DNA from: Candidatus Aalborgicola lynettensis
GTDB lineage: Bacteria > Pseudomonadota > Gammaproteobacteria > Burkholderiales > Burkholderiaceae_C
Assembly: GCA_016719405.1 (NCBI GenBank)
Contig: JADJZE010000021.1
Span: forward strand, 186,001-250,000
DNA length: 64,000 nucleotides
Reading direction: 5' to 3'
Part shown: positions 33,994-41,542 of the stretch, piece by piece
Numbering within the stretch: the first letter of the stretch is position 1
How the letters are laid out: the number at the start of each line of letters is the position of its first letter
Translations under genes and position numbers: made by a program
The notes under the pieces: generated by a model
The model's database searches: none
Seen by the model: the letters and a program-made list of their open reading frames with translations, nothing else
What the model was told of the DNA's origin: nothing

Positions 33994-34665
33994 ATGCGAA
34001 TCCTGCTGGCCGAAGACGACCCCCTGCTCGGTGACGGGCTGCGCGCTGGCCTGCGCCAACTTGGTTTTCAGGTCGATTGGGTGCGCGACGGCGAGGCCGC
34101 CGAGCGCGAATTGCGCAGCGAGGCCTACACCGCCGCCGTGCTGGACCTGGGCCTGCCCCGCCAGGACGGCCTGGACGTGTTAAGTGCCATCCGCCGCTCC
34201 CGCATCACCACCCCGGTGCTGGTGCTGACCGCGCGCGACGCGGTGTTTGAACGCATTCGCGGGCTGGACCTGGGGGCCGACGACTACGTCATCAAGCCAG
34301 TGGACCTGCACGAACTGGCTGCCCGCCTGCGCGCCCTGGTGCGCCGCGCCCATGGCCAGCACCAGGAATGCCTGCACGCGCAAAGCATCACGCTCGACCC
34401 TGCTGCGCGCAGCGTCAGCCAGGCCGGGGCACCCGTCACCGTGTCCACGCGCGAGTTCGATCTGCTGCACGCCTTGCTGCTCAACGCCGGGCGCGTGTTG
34501 TCGCGTGAGCAACTGGAGCAACACCTGTACAGCTGGGGGCAGGAAGTGGACAGCAACGCCATTGAAGTCCACATCCACAACCTGCGGCGCAAACTGGGCA
34601 ACGGCCTGATCCACACCGTGCGCGGTGTGGGCTACATGCTGGTGCGCGATGCGCCCAACGCCTGA
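33994..34665 (+). CDS. OmpR-family response regulator (QseB-like)
   Basis: This is a 223-residue protein with receiver domain (ILLAEDDPLLGDG; phospho-Asp in VLDLGLPRQDG; KPVD) and a C-terminal winged helix with the QseB-type end YSWGQEVDSNAIEVHIHNLR and TVRGVGYMLV. It binds DNA when phosphorylated. It starts 48 bases after the cytochrome b561 gene and overlaps or abuts the kinase gene. The pair is likely in one transcript with the cytochromes and may control them. Confidence 0.93.
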   Translation: MRILLAEDDPLLGDGLRAGLRQLGFQVDWVRDGEAAERELRSEAYTAAVLDLGLPRQDGLDVLSAIRRSRITTPVLVLTARDAVFERIRGLDLGADDYVIKPVDLHELAARLRALVRRAHGQHQECLHAQSITLDPAARSVSQAGAPVTVSTREFDLLHALLLNAGRVLSREQLEQHLYSWGQEVDSNAIEVHIHNLRRKLGNGLIHTVRGVGYMLVRDAPNA

Positions 34666-36187
34666 AACGGATAGCCGGTTGCCCATGCCCACCGCCTTCT
34701 CCAGCGCTGAAACCAGCCCACCGCCGCGCACCACCATGCCAACCCAAGCCCGCTCTCTGCAAAGCCGCCTGCTGTGGGGCGTGCTGGGCGGGGTGGTGTG
34801 TGTCTGGCTGGGTACCGCCCTGATGACCTGGCTGGACGCCCGGCATGAACTCAATGAACTACTCGACGCCCACCTGGCCCAGGCCGCTGCCGTATTGGTG
34901 GTGCAACAGGTGCAGGCGGTGGGCGAAGGGGATGACGACACGGAGGGCGTCGATGCGCCCAACCTGCACCGCTACGCCCCCAAAGTGGCGTTTCAGGTAT
35001 TCCATGGAGAGCGCCTGGTGATGCGTTCGGCCAATGCCCCGAGCGCCCACATGGTCAACCCGGCAACGACCCTGCGCCAGGGCTTTACCACCGTGGAGTT
35101 GGCCGGCACCGCATGGCGCGTATTTGCCACCCGCGGCGCCGAGGACGATGTGCAGGTGTGCGTGGGCGAAGAAATGGCCTCACGGGACCATATTCTGTGG
35201 GCAGTTTTGCGCAGCGCCTTGTGGCCCATGGCCGTGGCGCTACCCCTGCTGGCGCTGGCCCTGTGGTGGGCCGTGGCGCGCGGCGTGGCGCCCCTGCGCA
35301 CGCTGGGGCGCACACTCGCACAGCGCCAGAGCGACGCCCTGAGTCCCCTCACGCTGGAAGGCGCCTCCACCGAGATGGTGCCCATGGTCGAGGCGCTGAA
35401 CGCGCTGTTGGGTCGTATTGGCGCGCTGCTGGAGGCGGAACGCCGCTTCACCGCCGACGCCTCGCACGAGTTGCGCACCCCCATTGCGGCCATCCGCACC
35501 CAGGCCCAGGTGGCACTGGGCGCCACCGACGACGCCGCGCGCCGCCACGCCCTGCACAATACCCTGGCCGGATGCGACCGCGCCACCCGGCTGGTGGAGC
35601 AGTTGCTCACCCTGTCCCGACTGGAAGCGGCCGACGCACCGGCTTTGGGCGACGTGGACCTGCGCGCCCTGGCCCGCCAGGTGGTGGGCGACCTGGCGCC
35701 GCAGGCCATTGCCAAAAAGCAGACCCTGGAGCTGGATGCCCCCGCACCCTGCCACCTGCCCGGTAACGACACCTTGCTGGCCGTGCTGGTGCGCAACCTG
35801 GTGGACAACGCCATCCGCTACAGCCCGCCGCAGGCGACCATTCACGTCACGGTGGCGGTGGTGCCGCAGGAGCAAGGTCAAGCACAGGGAGAAGGGCAAG
35901 GCCACGAACAGGGGCCAGAGCAAAACCAGGGACGGGGGACGGGACAGGGACAAGAAAAAGGTCAGGTGCTGCTGTGTGTGGAAGACAGCGGACCCGGTTT
36001 ATCCGAAGCCGACTGCGCGCGCCTGGGTGAGCGCTTTTTTCGTCTGCCGGGCCAACTGGAAAGCGGCAGCGGCCTGGGCTGGTCCATCGTGCGGCGCATT
36101 GCCAGTGTGCACCGGCTGGAGGTGCAGCTACAGCGCTCGCCCAACCTGGGTGGACTGGCGGTTTACATGCGCGGAAAATGCTCCTGA
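34649..36187 (+). CDS. sensor histidine kinase (QseC-like) with a low-complexity insert
   Basis: This is a membrane sensor kinase of up to 512 residues: two helices (about 45-65 and 195-215, LWPMAVALPLLALALWW), HAMP-like linker, HisKA with phospho-His in FTADASHELRTPIAAI, N box NLVDNAIRYS, and G boxes EDSGPGLSE and GSGLGWSIV. Within the ATP-binding domain, between the N box and the first G box, an insert of about 34 residues rich in Gln, Gly and Glu (EQGQAQGEGQGHEQGPEQ) is present; it is encoded at about 35866-35967. The start is uncertain: 34649 overlaps the regulator gene by 17 bases, while 34685 and 34736 are alternatives. Confidence 0.88.
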   Translation: MRPTPETDSRLPMPTAFSSAETSPPPRTTMPTQARSLQSRLLWGVLGGVVCVWLGTALMTWLDARHELNELLDAHLAQAAAVLVVQQVQAVGEGDDDTEGVDAPNLHRYAPKVAFQVFHGERLVMRSANAPSAHMVNPATTLRQGFTTVELAGTAWRVFATRGAEDDVQVCVGEEMASRDHILWAVLRSALWPMAVALPLLALALWWAVARGVAPLRTLGRTLAQRQSDALSPLTLEGASTEMVPMVEALNALLGRIGALLEAERRFTADASHELRTPIAAIRTQAQVALGATDDAARRHALHNTLAGCDRATRLVEQLLTLSRLEAADAPALGDVDLRALARQVVGDLAPQAIAKKQTLELDAPAPCHLPGNDTLLAVLVRNLVDNAIRYSPPQATIHVTVAVVPQEQGQAQGEGQGHEQGPEQNQGRGTGQGQEKGQVLLCVEDSGPGLSEADCARLGERFFRLPGQLESGSGLGWSIVRRIASVHRLEVQLQRSPNLGGLAVYMRGKCS

Positions 36188-36227
36188 TTTTATAGCTGCT
36201 TGCGCACGCCAGACGTGCGCAAATGCC
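36185..36227 (+). repeat. bipartite palindromic repeat, copy 5
   Basis: The element contains TTTTATAGCTGC followed by a perfect 7-bp hairpin GCGCACG-CCAGA-CGTGCGC and AAATGCC. The first arm is cut short by the end of the kinase gene, whose TGA stop is at its edge. Confidence 0.8.
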
Positions 36228-36247
36228 TGATTTGATCCAAAAGCAGG

Positions 36248-37171
36248 TCACGACCCCAGAAACGCCGAGTAGCGTTTGGCGGTCTCACCCGGCTGCTCCA
36301 GCATGGGCAGATGGCCCACGCCGGGCAGTATCTCTACCGTGGTTTTGGTGGCGGTCAAGTGGCGCTGGAACACCGGTATGGCGCTGGCGTCCAACACCCG
36401 GTCATGCTCGCCCCACAACAGCAGCGTGGGCGCGGTGATTTTGGGCAACAAGGGGGCCAGGTCGAGCTGCTGCTGTTGCAGTTCGGCAAACACCTTGCGG
36501 TTGAATTCGCGGTATTTCAGGGCCCTGTCGGCCAGCACGTCGATGGCAAAACCGGGGATGTAGGGCGGGTCTTGCATCACCAGCTTGAGGACGCGGCGGA
36601 AGTCTTCGCGGTCGGCGGGCAGCATCTGGTTGGGTCGGCCCGCATAGAGGTCCTGGATGAAGGAGGTCTGTACCGGCGCATCCACACCGGCGGCGTCAAA
36701 CAGGCCCAAGCTCAACACATTTTGCGGGTGTTGGGCGGCGTAATGGGCGCCAATGTAGCCGCCCATGGAATTGCCCACCAGGTGAAACTGCTGCACACCC
36801 AGCGCCTGCGTGAATGCGTGCACACGGTCGCTCTGGGCGGGGATGCTGTAGCTTGCATCGGGCAGGCGGCTGCTTTCGCCAAAACCGGGCAGATCGGGAA
36901 TCACCACGCGGTAGTTGGCGGTGTAGTAGCGGGCAAAACGGGTCCAGTTGCCCGAGTCGGCGGTAATGCCGTGCAGCATGACGATGGCGGGGCCTTTGCC
37001 GCCTTCGAGGTAGGTAATTTCGTGGTCACCCAACTGCATGGTTTTGCGCTCCAGCCGGGCAATTTTTTGCTCCAAGCGCAGGGCGGAATGGGTGATGTCC
37101 TCTTGGGTACACGCGGTAGTGAGGCTGAGTACGAGGGCTGCGCTGGCAGCCAGAAAAATACGGCTTAGCAT
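36248..37171 (-). CDS. lipoprotein alpha/beta hydrolase (lipase/esterase-like)
   Basis: This is a 307-residue hydrolase, probably attached to the outer membrane by a lipidated cysteine (lipobox TTAC, Cys21). The fold is visible in VMLHGITADSGNW (oxyanion HG), nucleophile elbow GNSMGG, LLLWGEHDRVLD (acid) and GVGHLPMLEQP (histidine). It resembles bacterial lipases of the Psychrobacter/Moraxella Lip type and meta-cleavage hydrolases. Substrate cannot be determined. Single gene; it converges with the QseC-like kinase gene. Confidence 0.88.
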   Translation of the reverse strand: MLSRIFLAASAALVLSLTTACTQEDITHSALRLEQKIARLERKTMQLGDHEITYLEGGKGPAIVMLHGITADSGNWTRFARYYTANYRVVIPDLPGFGESSRLPDASYSIPAQSDRVHAFTQALGVQQFHLVGNSMGGYIGAHYAAQHPQNVLSLGLFDAAGVDAPVQTSFIQDLYAGRPNQMLPADREDFRRVLKLVMQDPPYIPGFAIDVLADRALKYREFNRKVFAELQQQQLDLAPLLPKITAPTLLLWGEHDRVLDASAIPVFQRHLTATKTTVEILPGVGHLPMLEQPGETAKRYSAFLGS

Positions 37172-37256
37172 GGTCGGTTCTCTGTCGTTAGTGGGGTAGT
37201 GGGCCTTGTCGGCATGGGTTACATGCGATGGTAATCGTAGCGCACGGCGCCACCAT

Positions 37257-37400
37257 TTACCGTTTTAAATCCAGGTAGAAGTTCTCGTGCGGCCCCATGG
37301 CTTCCAGGTAGATCAGCCGAACTACATCCTCGCGGGTGTAACCCAGCAGGTACAGCTGGCCTTGGCTGCGAAATTTGTGTACCCAAAGTTGCGCCAAGAT
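37257..37400 (-). pseudogene. remnant of a RelE/ParE-like toxin gene
   Basis: A minus-strand frame encodes QLWVHKFRSQGQLYLLGYTR, then DVVRLIYLEAMGPHENFYLD and LKR-stop at 37257. The end HENFYxDLKR and the LYLLGY strand recall RelE/ParE-type toxins, but only about 45 residues read sensibly and no start codon is present. No antitoxin gene is found next to it. The identification is from memory of the C-terminal pattern and is not certain. Confidence 0.4.
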
Positions 37401-37470
37401 TCTCGCGCACGCTCTACGGGGTCTATAGCCATATTTGATACTCGCAAACTATGGGCATTTTTGGCCGTAT

Positions 37471-40400
37471 CTAACCTTGCAAGGCCAGCGTCACGCTCAT
37501 GGGCGCACTGCCTTCGTGGCGCACATAGTTGGCTTGCCCGTGGTAGATAAAGGGCGCAGCGGTGCCTTGGTTCAGTTTGGTATCACGCACAAACAAGTGG
37601 ATTTGCCAGCCATTTTTTTGGTGGTCAATGATGCTTTTGCCTTTGGCGGATTCAGGTGTCGTGGCGTTTTGGCTCTGCCAGTGGAATGTGCTGTCATCAA
37701 TCCAGTGGGCCAGGTATTTGTGCCCCTCAGACTTGCCTTGCTTGTTCAATGTGATGAGTAGCACATGGGCTTTCTGGTCGCGCAACACAACGTGGCCCAC
37801 GTTCCACAGGCCCTGGTTGAACGTGGTGCCGAAAAGCGGTGCAACGTCCTCGCGCAAAAAAGCCTGGCCGATTGCCAGATCCAACGGGTCCAACACTTCT
37901 TTCAGCTTTGCCAGCGTGCGCATGTCGTCCGTGGCCTGCATGTCGGCATAGTCCGGGTTGTTGGCCCGCAGCACGTAGCCACCGCTGGGCGACTTGAGGA
38001 CCACCCGCAAAAGGTACTGGTTGTCGCCCGAATCGTCTTGCCGCTCAATGGCCATCACAGAACCGGTGATGGAGCCCGCGTTGCCGGGAGACAAGCGCTC
38101 CAGCAACAAGTAATCGCCATCGCGTATGGGGTTTTTGCCGCCATCCATTGAACGACCCGAAGCGCGCGCAATGAAGTGACGCTGGGGGTCCAATTTGCCA
38201 TGACCTTCCCCTAGCGAGCGAAACTCTTCTGCATCGGCAGACCCCGTTTTGAAATGCCCGCACGCGATTCGGATGTTCGGAAAGAACGGCAGTTCGATGC
38301 CCTTGCGCGCAGGGCGAATGAACGGAATCACGTTGCTGGCCGGGGCTGCGGCTTGGCGGTGTTCGTAGGTGGCAAACCGGAAGTCAATAAGTTGCTGCAC
38401 CAACTCCTGCAAGGATTCAATTTGTTCGTCTGCCACGGTGGTCCTGGACACAAAACAGCCCTCGAAAAGGGCAAAAAATGCGCCTCCTTCAGTGCGATTG
38501 GCGCCAACCCAAGCGTCCACCGGATTCTTTCGCCAGTAGCGAACCCATTCCTCACTCTGTTCCGCGTGAGGTTTTTGGAAGGTGTCAGGCAAGTCCACCA
38601 AGAACTGCCTGCGTCGCGTAAGCACCTGCCAAGAGCGTGCAGCCAACACCGGCAGCGCCGGGCCGTTGCGCCAACCGTTCAACTCTTGAAATGCCTCCAA
38701 CAGCACCATCTTGTAGCTGCGGGTCATGGGGGCAATTTCGACCTCGCGCAGCAATGGGCCGTTGTCACGTACGACCGATTCTTCTTGCGTTGTGAGCGCG
38801 CTGAGTTCCGACAGCATTTCAAACCAGCTCCCGTATTGGCGGCGCATTTGGACCATGGACATGCCCGCCCGGTAGGCTTCGGTGGGAGTGGGTCGGCGCC
38901 CCAGTGAATCGCGCAGGGCTTCGTACTCGGCTTGAATGCCGGGGCGCTCCAATGACTTGAGAAAGTCGATCAAACGCAAATCAAAGTTGGCAAAGCACCC
39001 CTCTGGCAGCGTCAAACGCTGTTGCTCTGCCTCGCGGGCAAACTGCCCCAGTTCTTTGAAGCTGCTGCCAGTGCCAAACAGGGCTTGGGGTTTGTGCAAG
39101 AAGCTCTGGTGGTTGCCAATGAAGTCCAGCACCACCAAATGCGTTTTTCCATCGCTCTCGGCTTTGCGCAAACCGCGCCCGAGTTGCTGCAAAAAAAGAA
39201 CCTTGGAATCGGTGGGCCGCAGCAACATCACCGTGTCAATCAGCGGCAAATCCATACCTTCGCTGAACAGGTCGACTGAGAACAGCACCTCCAAAGCGCC
39301 GGAACCCAGTTGCTCAATCGCCTCTACCCGGCCCAGCTCGGAGCCGCCGTACACCGCCTGTGCCGCAATGCCTGCCTTGCGAAACTGGTCGGCCATGAAC
39401 TCGGCGTGCCGTATGGACACGCAAAAGGCCAGCGTTCGGCGCTGCTTGAGTCGCACCCACTCCCGCAGCGCATGTTTGGCACGGCCCAGCGTGGCCAATT
39501 TGTTGGACAGGGCATCGGGGTCAAACCGGCCATTGCGCCACGGAATTTCCTTGTAGTTCACCTCTTCGTCAAAAATGCCGTGGTAGTGAAACGGGGCCAG
39601 CAGTTGGGCATTGATGCCCTGAAACAAATTGCAGGTGTAGACCAGGTTGTCGTCGCACAGGGTCAATATGTCAGATTGGTCCGTTCGGTCCGGGGTGGCC
39701 GTGAGACCCAGCAAAAAGCGCGGATTGAAGTACGACAGCAAACGGCGGTAACTGGGTGCTGCTGCGTGGTGGAATTCGTCCACCACGATGTAGTCAAAAT
39801 GCGTGGGTTGGAAGCGCTCCAGGTGGGCCTCTTTGCACAGCGTTTGGATGGACGCACACAGCACATCGGCATCAGCGTCCCGCTTTTGGCCTGCATAGTT
39901 GCCCACACGGGCATTGGGCCGAATGCGTAAAAAAGTGGCCGCTGCTTGCCCCAGTATTTCTTCGCGGTGCGCGACGAACAGCACCTTCTTCGCACCGAGG
40001 TGGTGGGCATCAAACGCGGCAAGCCACGTTTTGCCCAAACCTGTAGCCAGCACCACCAACCCGCGCCGATAGTTGTCCATGCGGGTTTCTGCCAACGCAG
40101 CCAGCGCTGCTTTCTGAATGGCCGTTGGTGTGGGCGGTTCAACCAATTCAAATGAGTCTGGCACAAGGGGGCGCCGCATGGCCAGACGCCGTTGGTCGTA
40201 GGCGTCAATCCAGTCGTGGGTCAACTCCACCGTGTGCGGGTGCGCAAATAGTTCTTCAAACCGTTGGCGGGCTTCCAAAAATCCGGGGTCGCCGGGGTAT
40301 TCAACCTTGTAGTTCCACTCCAAGCCCGTGCGCAGCGCCTGTTTGCTGATGTTGCTCGATCCGATGAACGCCCGGCCACTCAACCCCAGCTCGGGATGCT

Positions 40401-41328
40401 CGGTGGCAAAGATGTACGCCTTCATGTGAAAGCTATGCGCCCTGGCCTCGAATACACGCACTTCTGCGCCGAGGTCTTTTAGCAGCATCAACAAGCGGCA
40501 GGCTTCAACGTCGGTCACGTCCAAGTAGTCGCCCGTCAGCACCCGTACCTTGGCGCGGTGGCGAGCACTTCCCAGTTCGGGGCACAGCGCGGCCTTTAAG
40601 TCGGGCATGAGCAAGCTCAAGCCCGATGTCATGATGAAAGACACACTGATGTCGATATGTGTGGCGTGTGCAATTTCATGCACCAGCTTGGGCAAGAACG
40701 GGTCTGCCCCACCCGTGGTCAGCTTGTGTGTCGGTGCGGCAGCCGGTGCCTTGCGAAAGAGACCGTTCACCCACTCTTCCGAACGGTCGGGGCGCTGATC
40801 GGCAGTGAGCCAAATGTCAGTGCAGGCCAGCCCTTCCATCGCCTGCATCCAGCTTCTCAACTTTGTCTCGGTGGCATCGGTAAACGCGCGACCACCATGC
40901 TCGCGCTCGCCCGTGCCGTGTTTGAAGCTGATGTAGAGCACGCCGTCAGGCTTGAGGCCGCGCCACAGGCGCTGCAATGCCTGCGGCAAGTCTGTCTCTG
41001 GCACATGGAGCAAGCTGGCACACGCCCAAATGCCGTCGTACAGATGGTGGCGGTCAAAGTCGGCAAACGACATGACTTCAACCGTCTGGCCAGTGAGGAT
41101 CGTGGCAAGCTTTGCTAATTCTGGCGAAGCGTCGAACGCGTCGACGCAAAAGCCCCTGTCTGCAAAAGCCTTGGCGTCGCGCCCGGAGCCACAACCTGCG
41201 TCGAGTACGCGCCCAGTGGGTGGCAGCAAAGACAGAAAGCGTTGGTACACCGGCGCCATGTCGACCGTTGCCGTCGCAGCGAAAAACGCCTCAGCGTTTT
41301 CGTTGTAGTAGTCAATGGTCTTTGTCAT
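37471..41328 (-). CDS. methyltransferase-PLD-DEAD/DEAH helicase-DUF3427/S24-like fusion protein
   Basis: This 1285-residue protein has four parts. (1) A class I SAM-dependent methyltransferase at about 1-200 with motif I LDAGCGSGRDA at about 41-50. (2) A phospholipase-D-like domain at about 210-390 with HMKAYIF (HxK, about 299) and IGSSNISKQAL. (3) An SF2 helicase at about 405-780 with Walker A ATGLGKTWLA (about 426), DEFHHA (about 515), LTATPDRTDQ and LLFLQQLGRGLRKAESDGKT-type motif VI. (4) A C-terminal DUF3427-like region with an S24/LexA-like segment: Ser in ASGRSMDGG (about 1056) and Lys in LLRVVLKSPSGG (about 1107), the spacing of a Ser-Lys peptidase dyad. It lies between a toxin remnant and gyrB. 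PLD-helicase-DUF3427 proteins are known from defence islands; the role here is inferred to be DNA defence. Confidence 0.85.
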   Translation of the reverse strand: MTKTIDYYNENAEAFFAATATVDMAPVYQRFLSLLPPTGRVLDAGCGSGRDAKAFADRGFCVDAFDASPELAKLATILTGQTVEVMSFADFDRHHLYDGIWACASLLHVPETDLPQALQRLWRGLKPDGVLYISFKHGTGEREHGGRAFTDATETKLRSWMQAMEGLACTDIWLTADQRPDRSEEWVNGLFRKAPAAAPTHKLTTGGADPFLPKLVHEIAHATHIDISVSFIMTSGLSLLMPDLKAALCPELGSARHRAKVRVLTGDYLDVTDVEACRLLMLLKDLGAEVRVFEARAHSFHMKAYIFATEHPELGLSGRAFIGSSNISKQALRTGLEWNYKVEYPGDPGFLEARQRFEELFAHPHTVELTHDWIDAYDQRRLAMRRPLVPDSFELVEPPTPTAIQKAALAALAETRMDNYRRGLVVLATGLGKTWLAAFDAHHLGAKKVLFVAHREEILGQAAATFLRIRPNARVGNYAGQKRDADADVLCASIQTLCKEAHLERFQPTHFDYIVVDEFHHAAAPSYRRLLSYFNPRFLLGLTATPDRTDQSDILTLCDDNLVYTCNLFQGINAQLLAPFHYHGIFDEEVNYKEIPWRNGRFDPDALSNKLATLGRAKHALREWVRLKQRRTLAFCVSIRHAEFMADQFRKAGIAAQAVYGGSELGRVEAIEQLGSGALEVLFSVDLFSEGMDLPLIDTVMLLRPTDSKVLFLQQLGRGLRKAESDGKTHLVVLDFIGNHQSFLHKPQALFGTGSSFKELGQFAREAEQQRLTLPEGCFANFDLRLIDFLKSLERPGIQAEYEALRDSLGRRPTPTEAYRAGMSMVQMRRQYGSWFEMLSELSALTTQEESVVRDNGPLLREVEIAPMTRSYKMVLLEAFQELNGWRNGPALPVLAARSWQVLTRRRQFLVDLPDTFQKPHAEQSEEWVRYWRKNPVDAWVGANRTEGGAFFALFEGCFVSRTTVADEQIESLQELVQQLIDFRFATYEHRQAAAPASNVIPFIRPARKGIELPFFPNIRIACGHFKTGSADAEEFRSLGEGHGKLDPQRHFIARASGRSMDGGKNPIRDGDYLLLERLSPGNAGSITGSVMAIERQDDSGDNQYLLRVVLKSPSGGYVLRANNPDYADMQATDDMRTLAKLKEVLDPLDLAIGQAFLREDVAPLFGTTFNQGLWNVGHVVLRDQKAHVLLITLNKQGKSEGHKYLAHWIDDSTFHWQSQNATTPESAKGKSIIDHQKNGWQIHLFVRDTKLNQGTAAPFIYHGQANYVRHEGSAPMSVTLALQG

Positions 41329-41480
41329 CGCCGGCCCTACTCCCTGAGTACGGCCTGCTTGTTGACGGTAGCCGCAAAGTGCCACACCGACCGAATCACG
41401 GTTACGGGGTGGCTGAAAATGTTTTAGCTATGGAGCGAAGAAGTCGCAAACCGCTCCGTGCCCCTGCCTTTTGAGTTTCA

Positions 41481-41537
41481 TTTGCTATCAATAAAATAGC
41501 TGCTTGCGCACGTTCTATGCGGGCTGGCAGCCAATTT
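41481..41537 (+). repeat. bipartite palindromic repeat, copy 6 (ends next to gyrB stop)
   Basis: The element reads TTTGCTATCAATAAAATAGC, CTGCTTGCGCACG and GCGGGCTGGCAGCC. It fills the gap between the helicase gene promoter side and the gyrB stop at 41543, five bases away. It has the same orientation as copy 5; together they flank 36185-41537. Confidence 0.85.
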
Positions 41538-41542
41538 AATGC

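Noticed and set aside
37425..37470. A tenth copy of the palindromic repeat (GCAAACTATGGGCATTTTTGGCC)
   Set aside because: It shares only a few bases with the family and lacks both palindromes.
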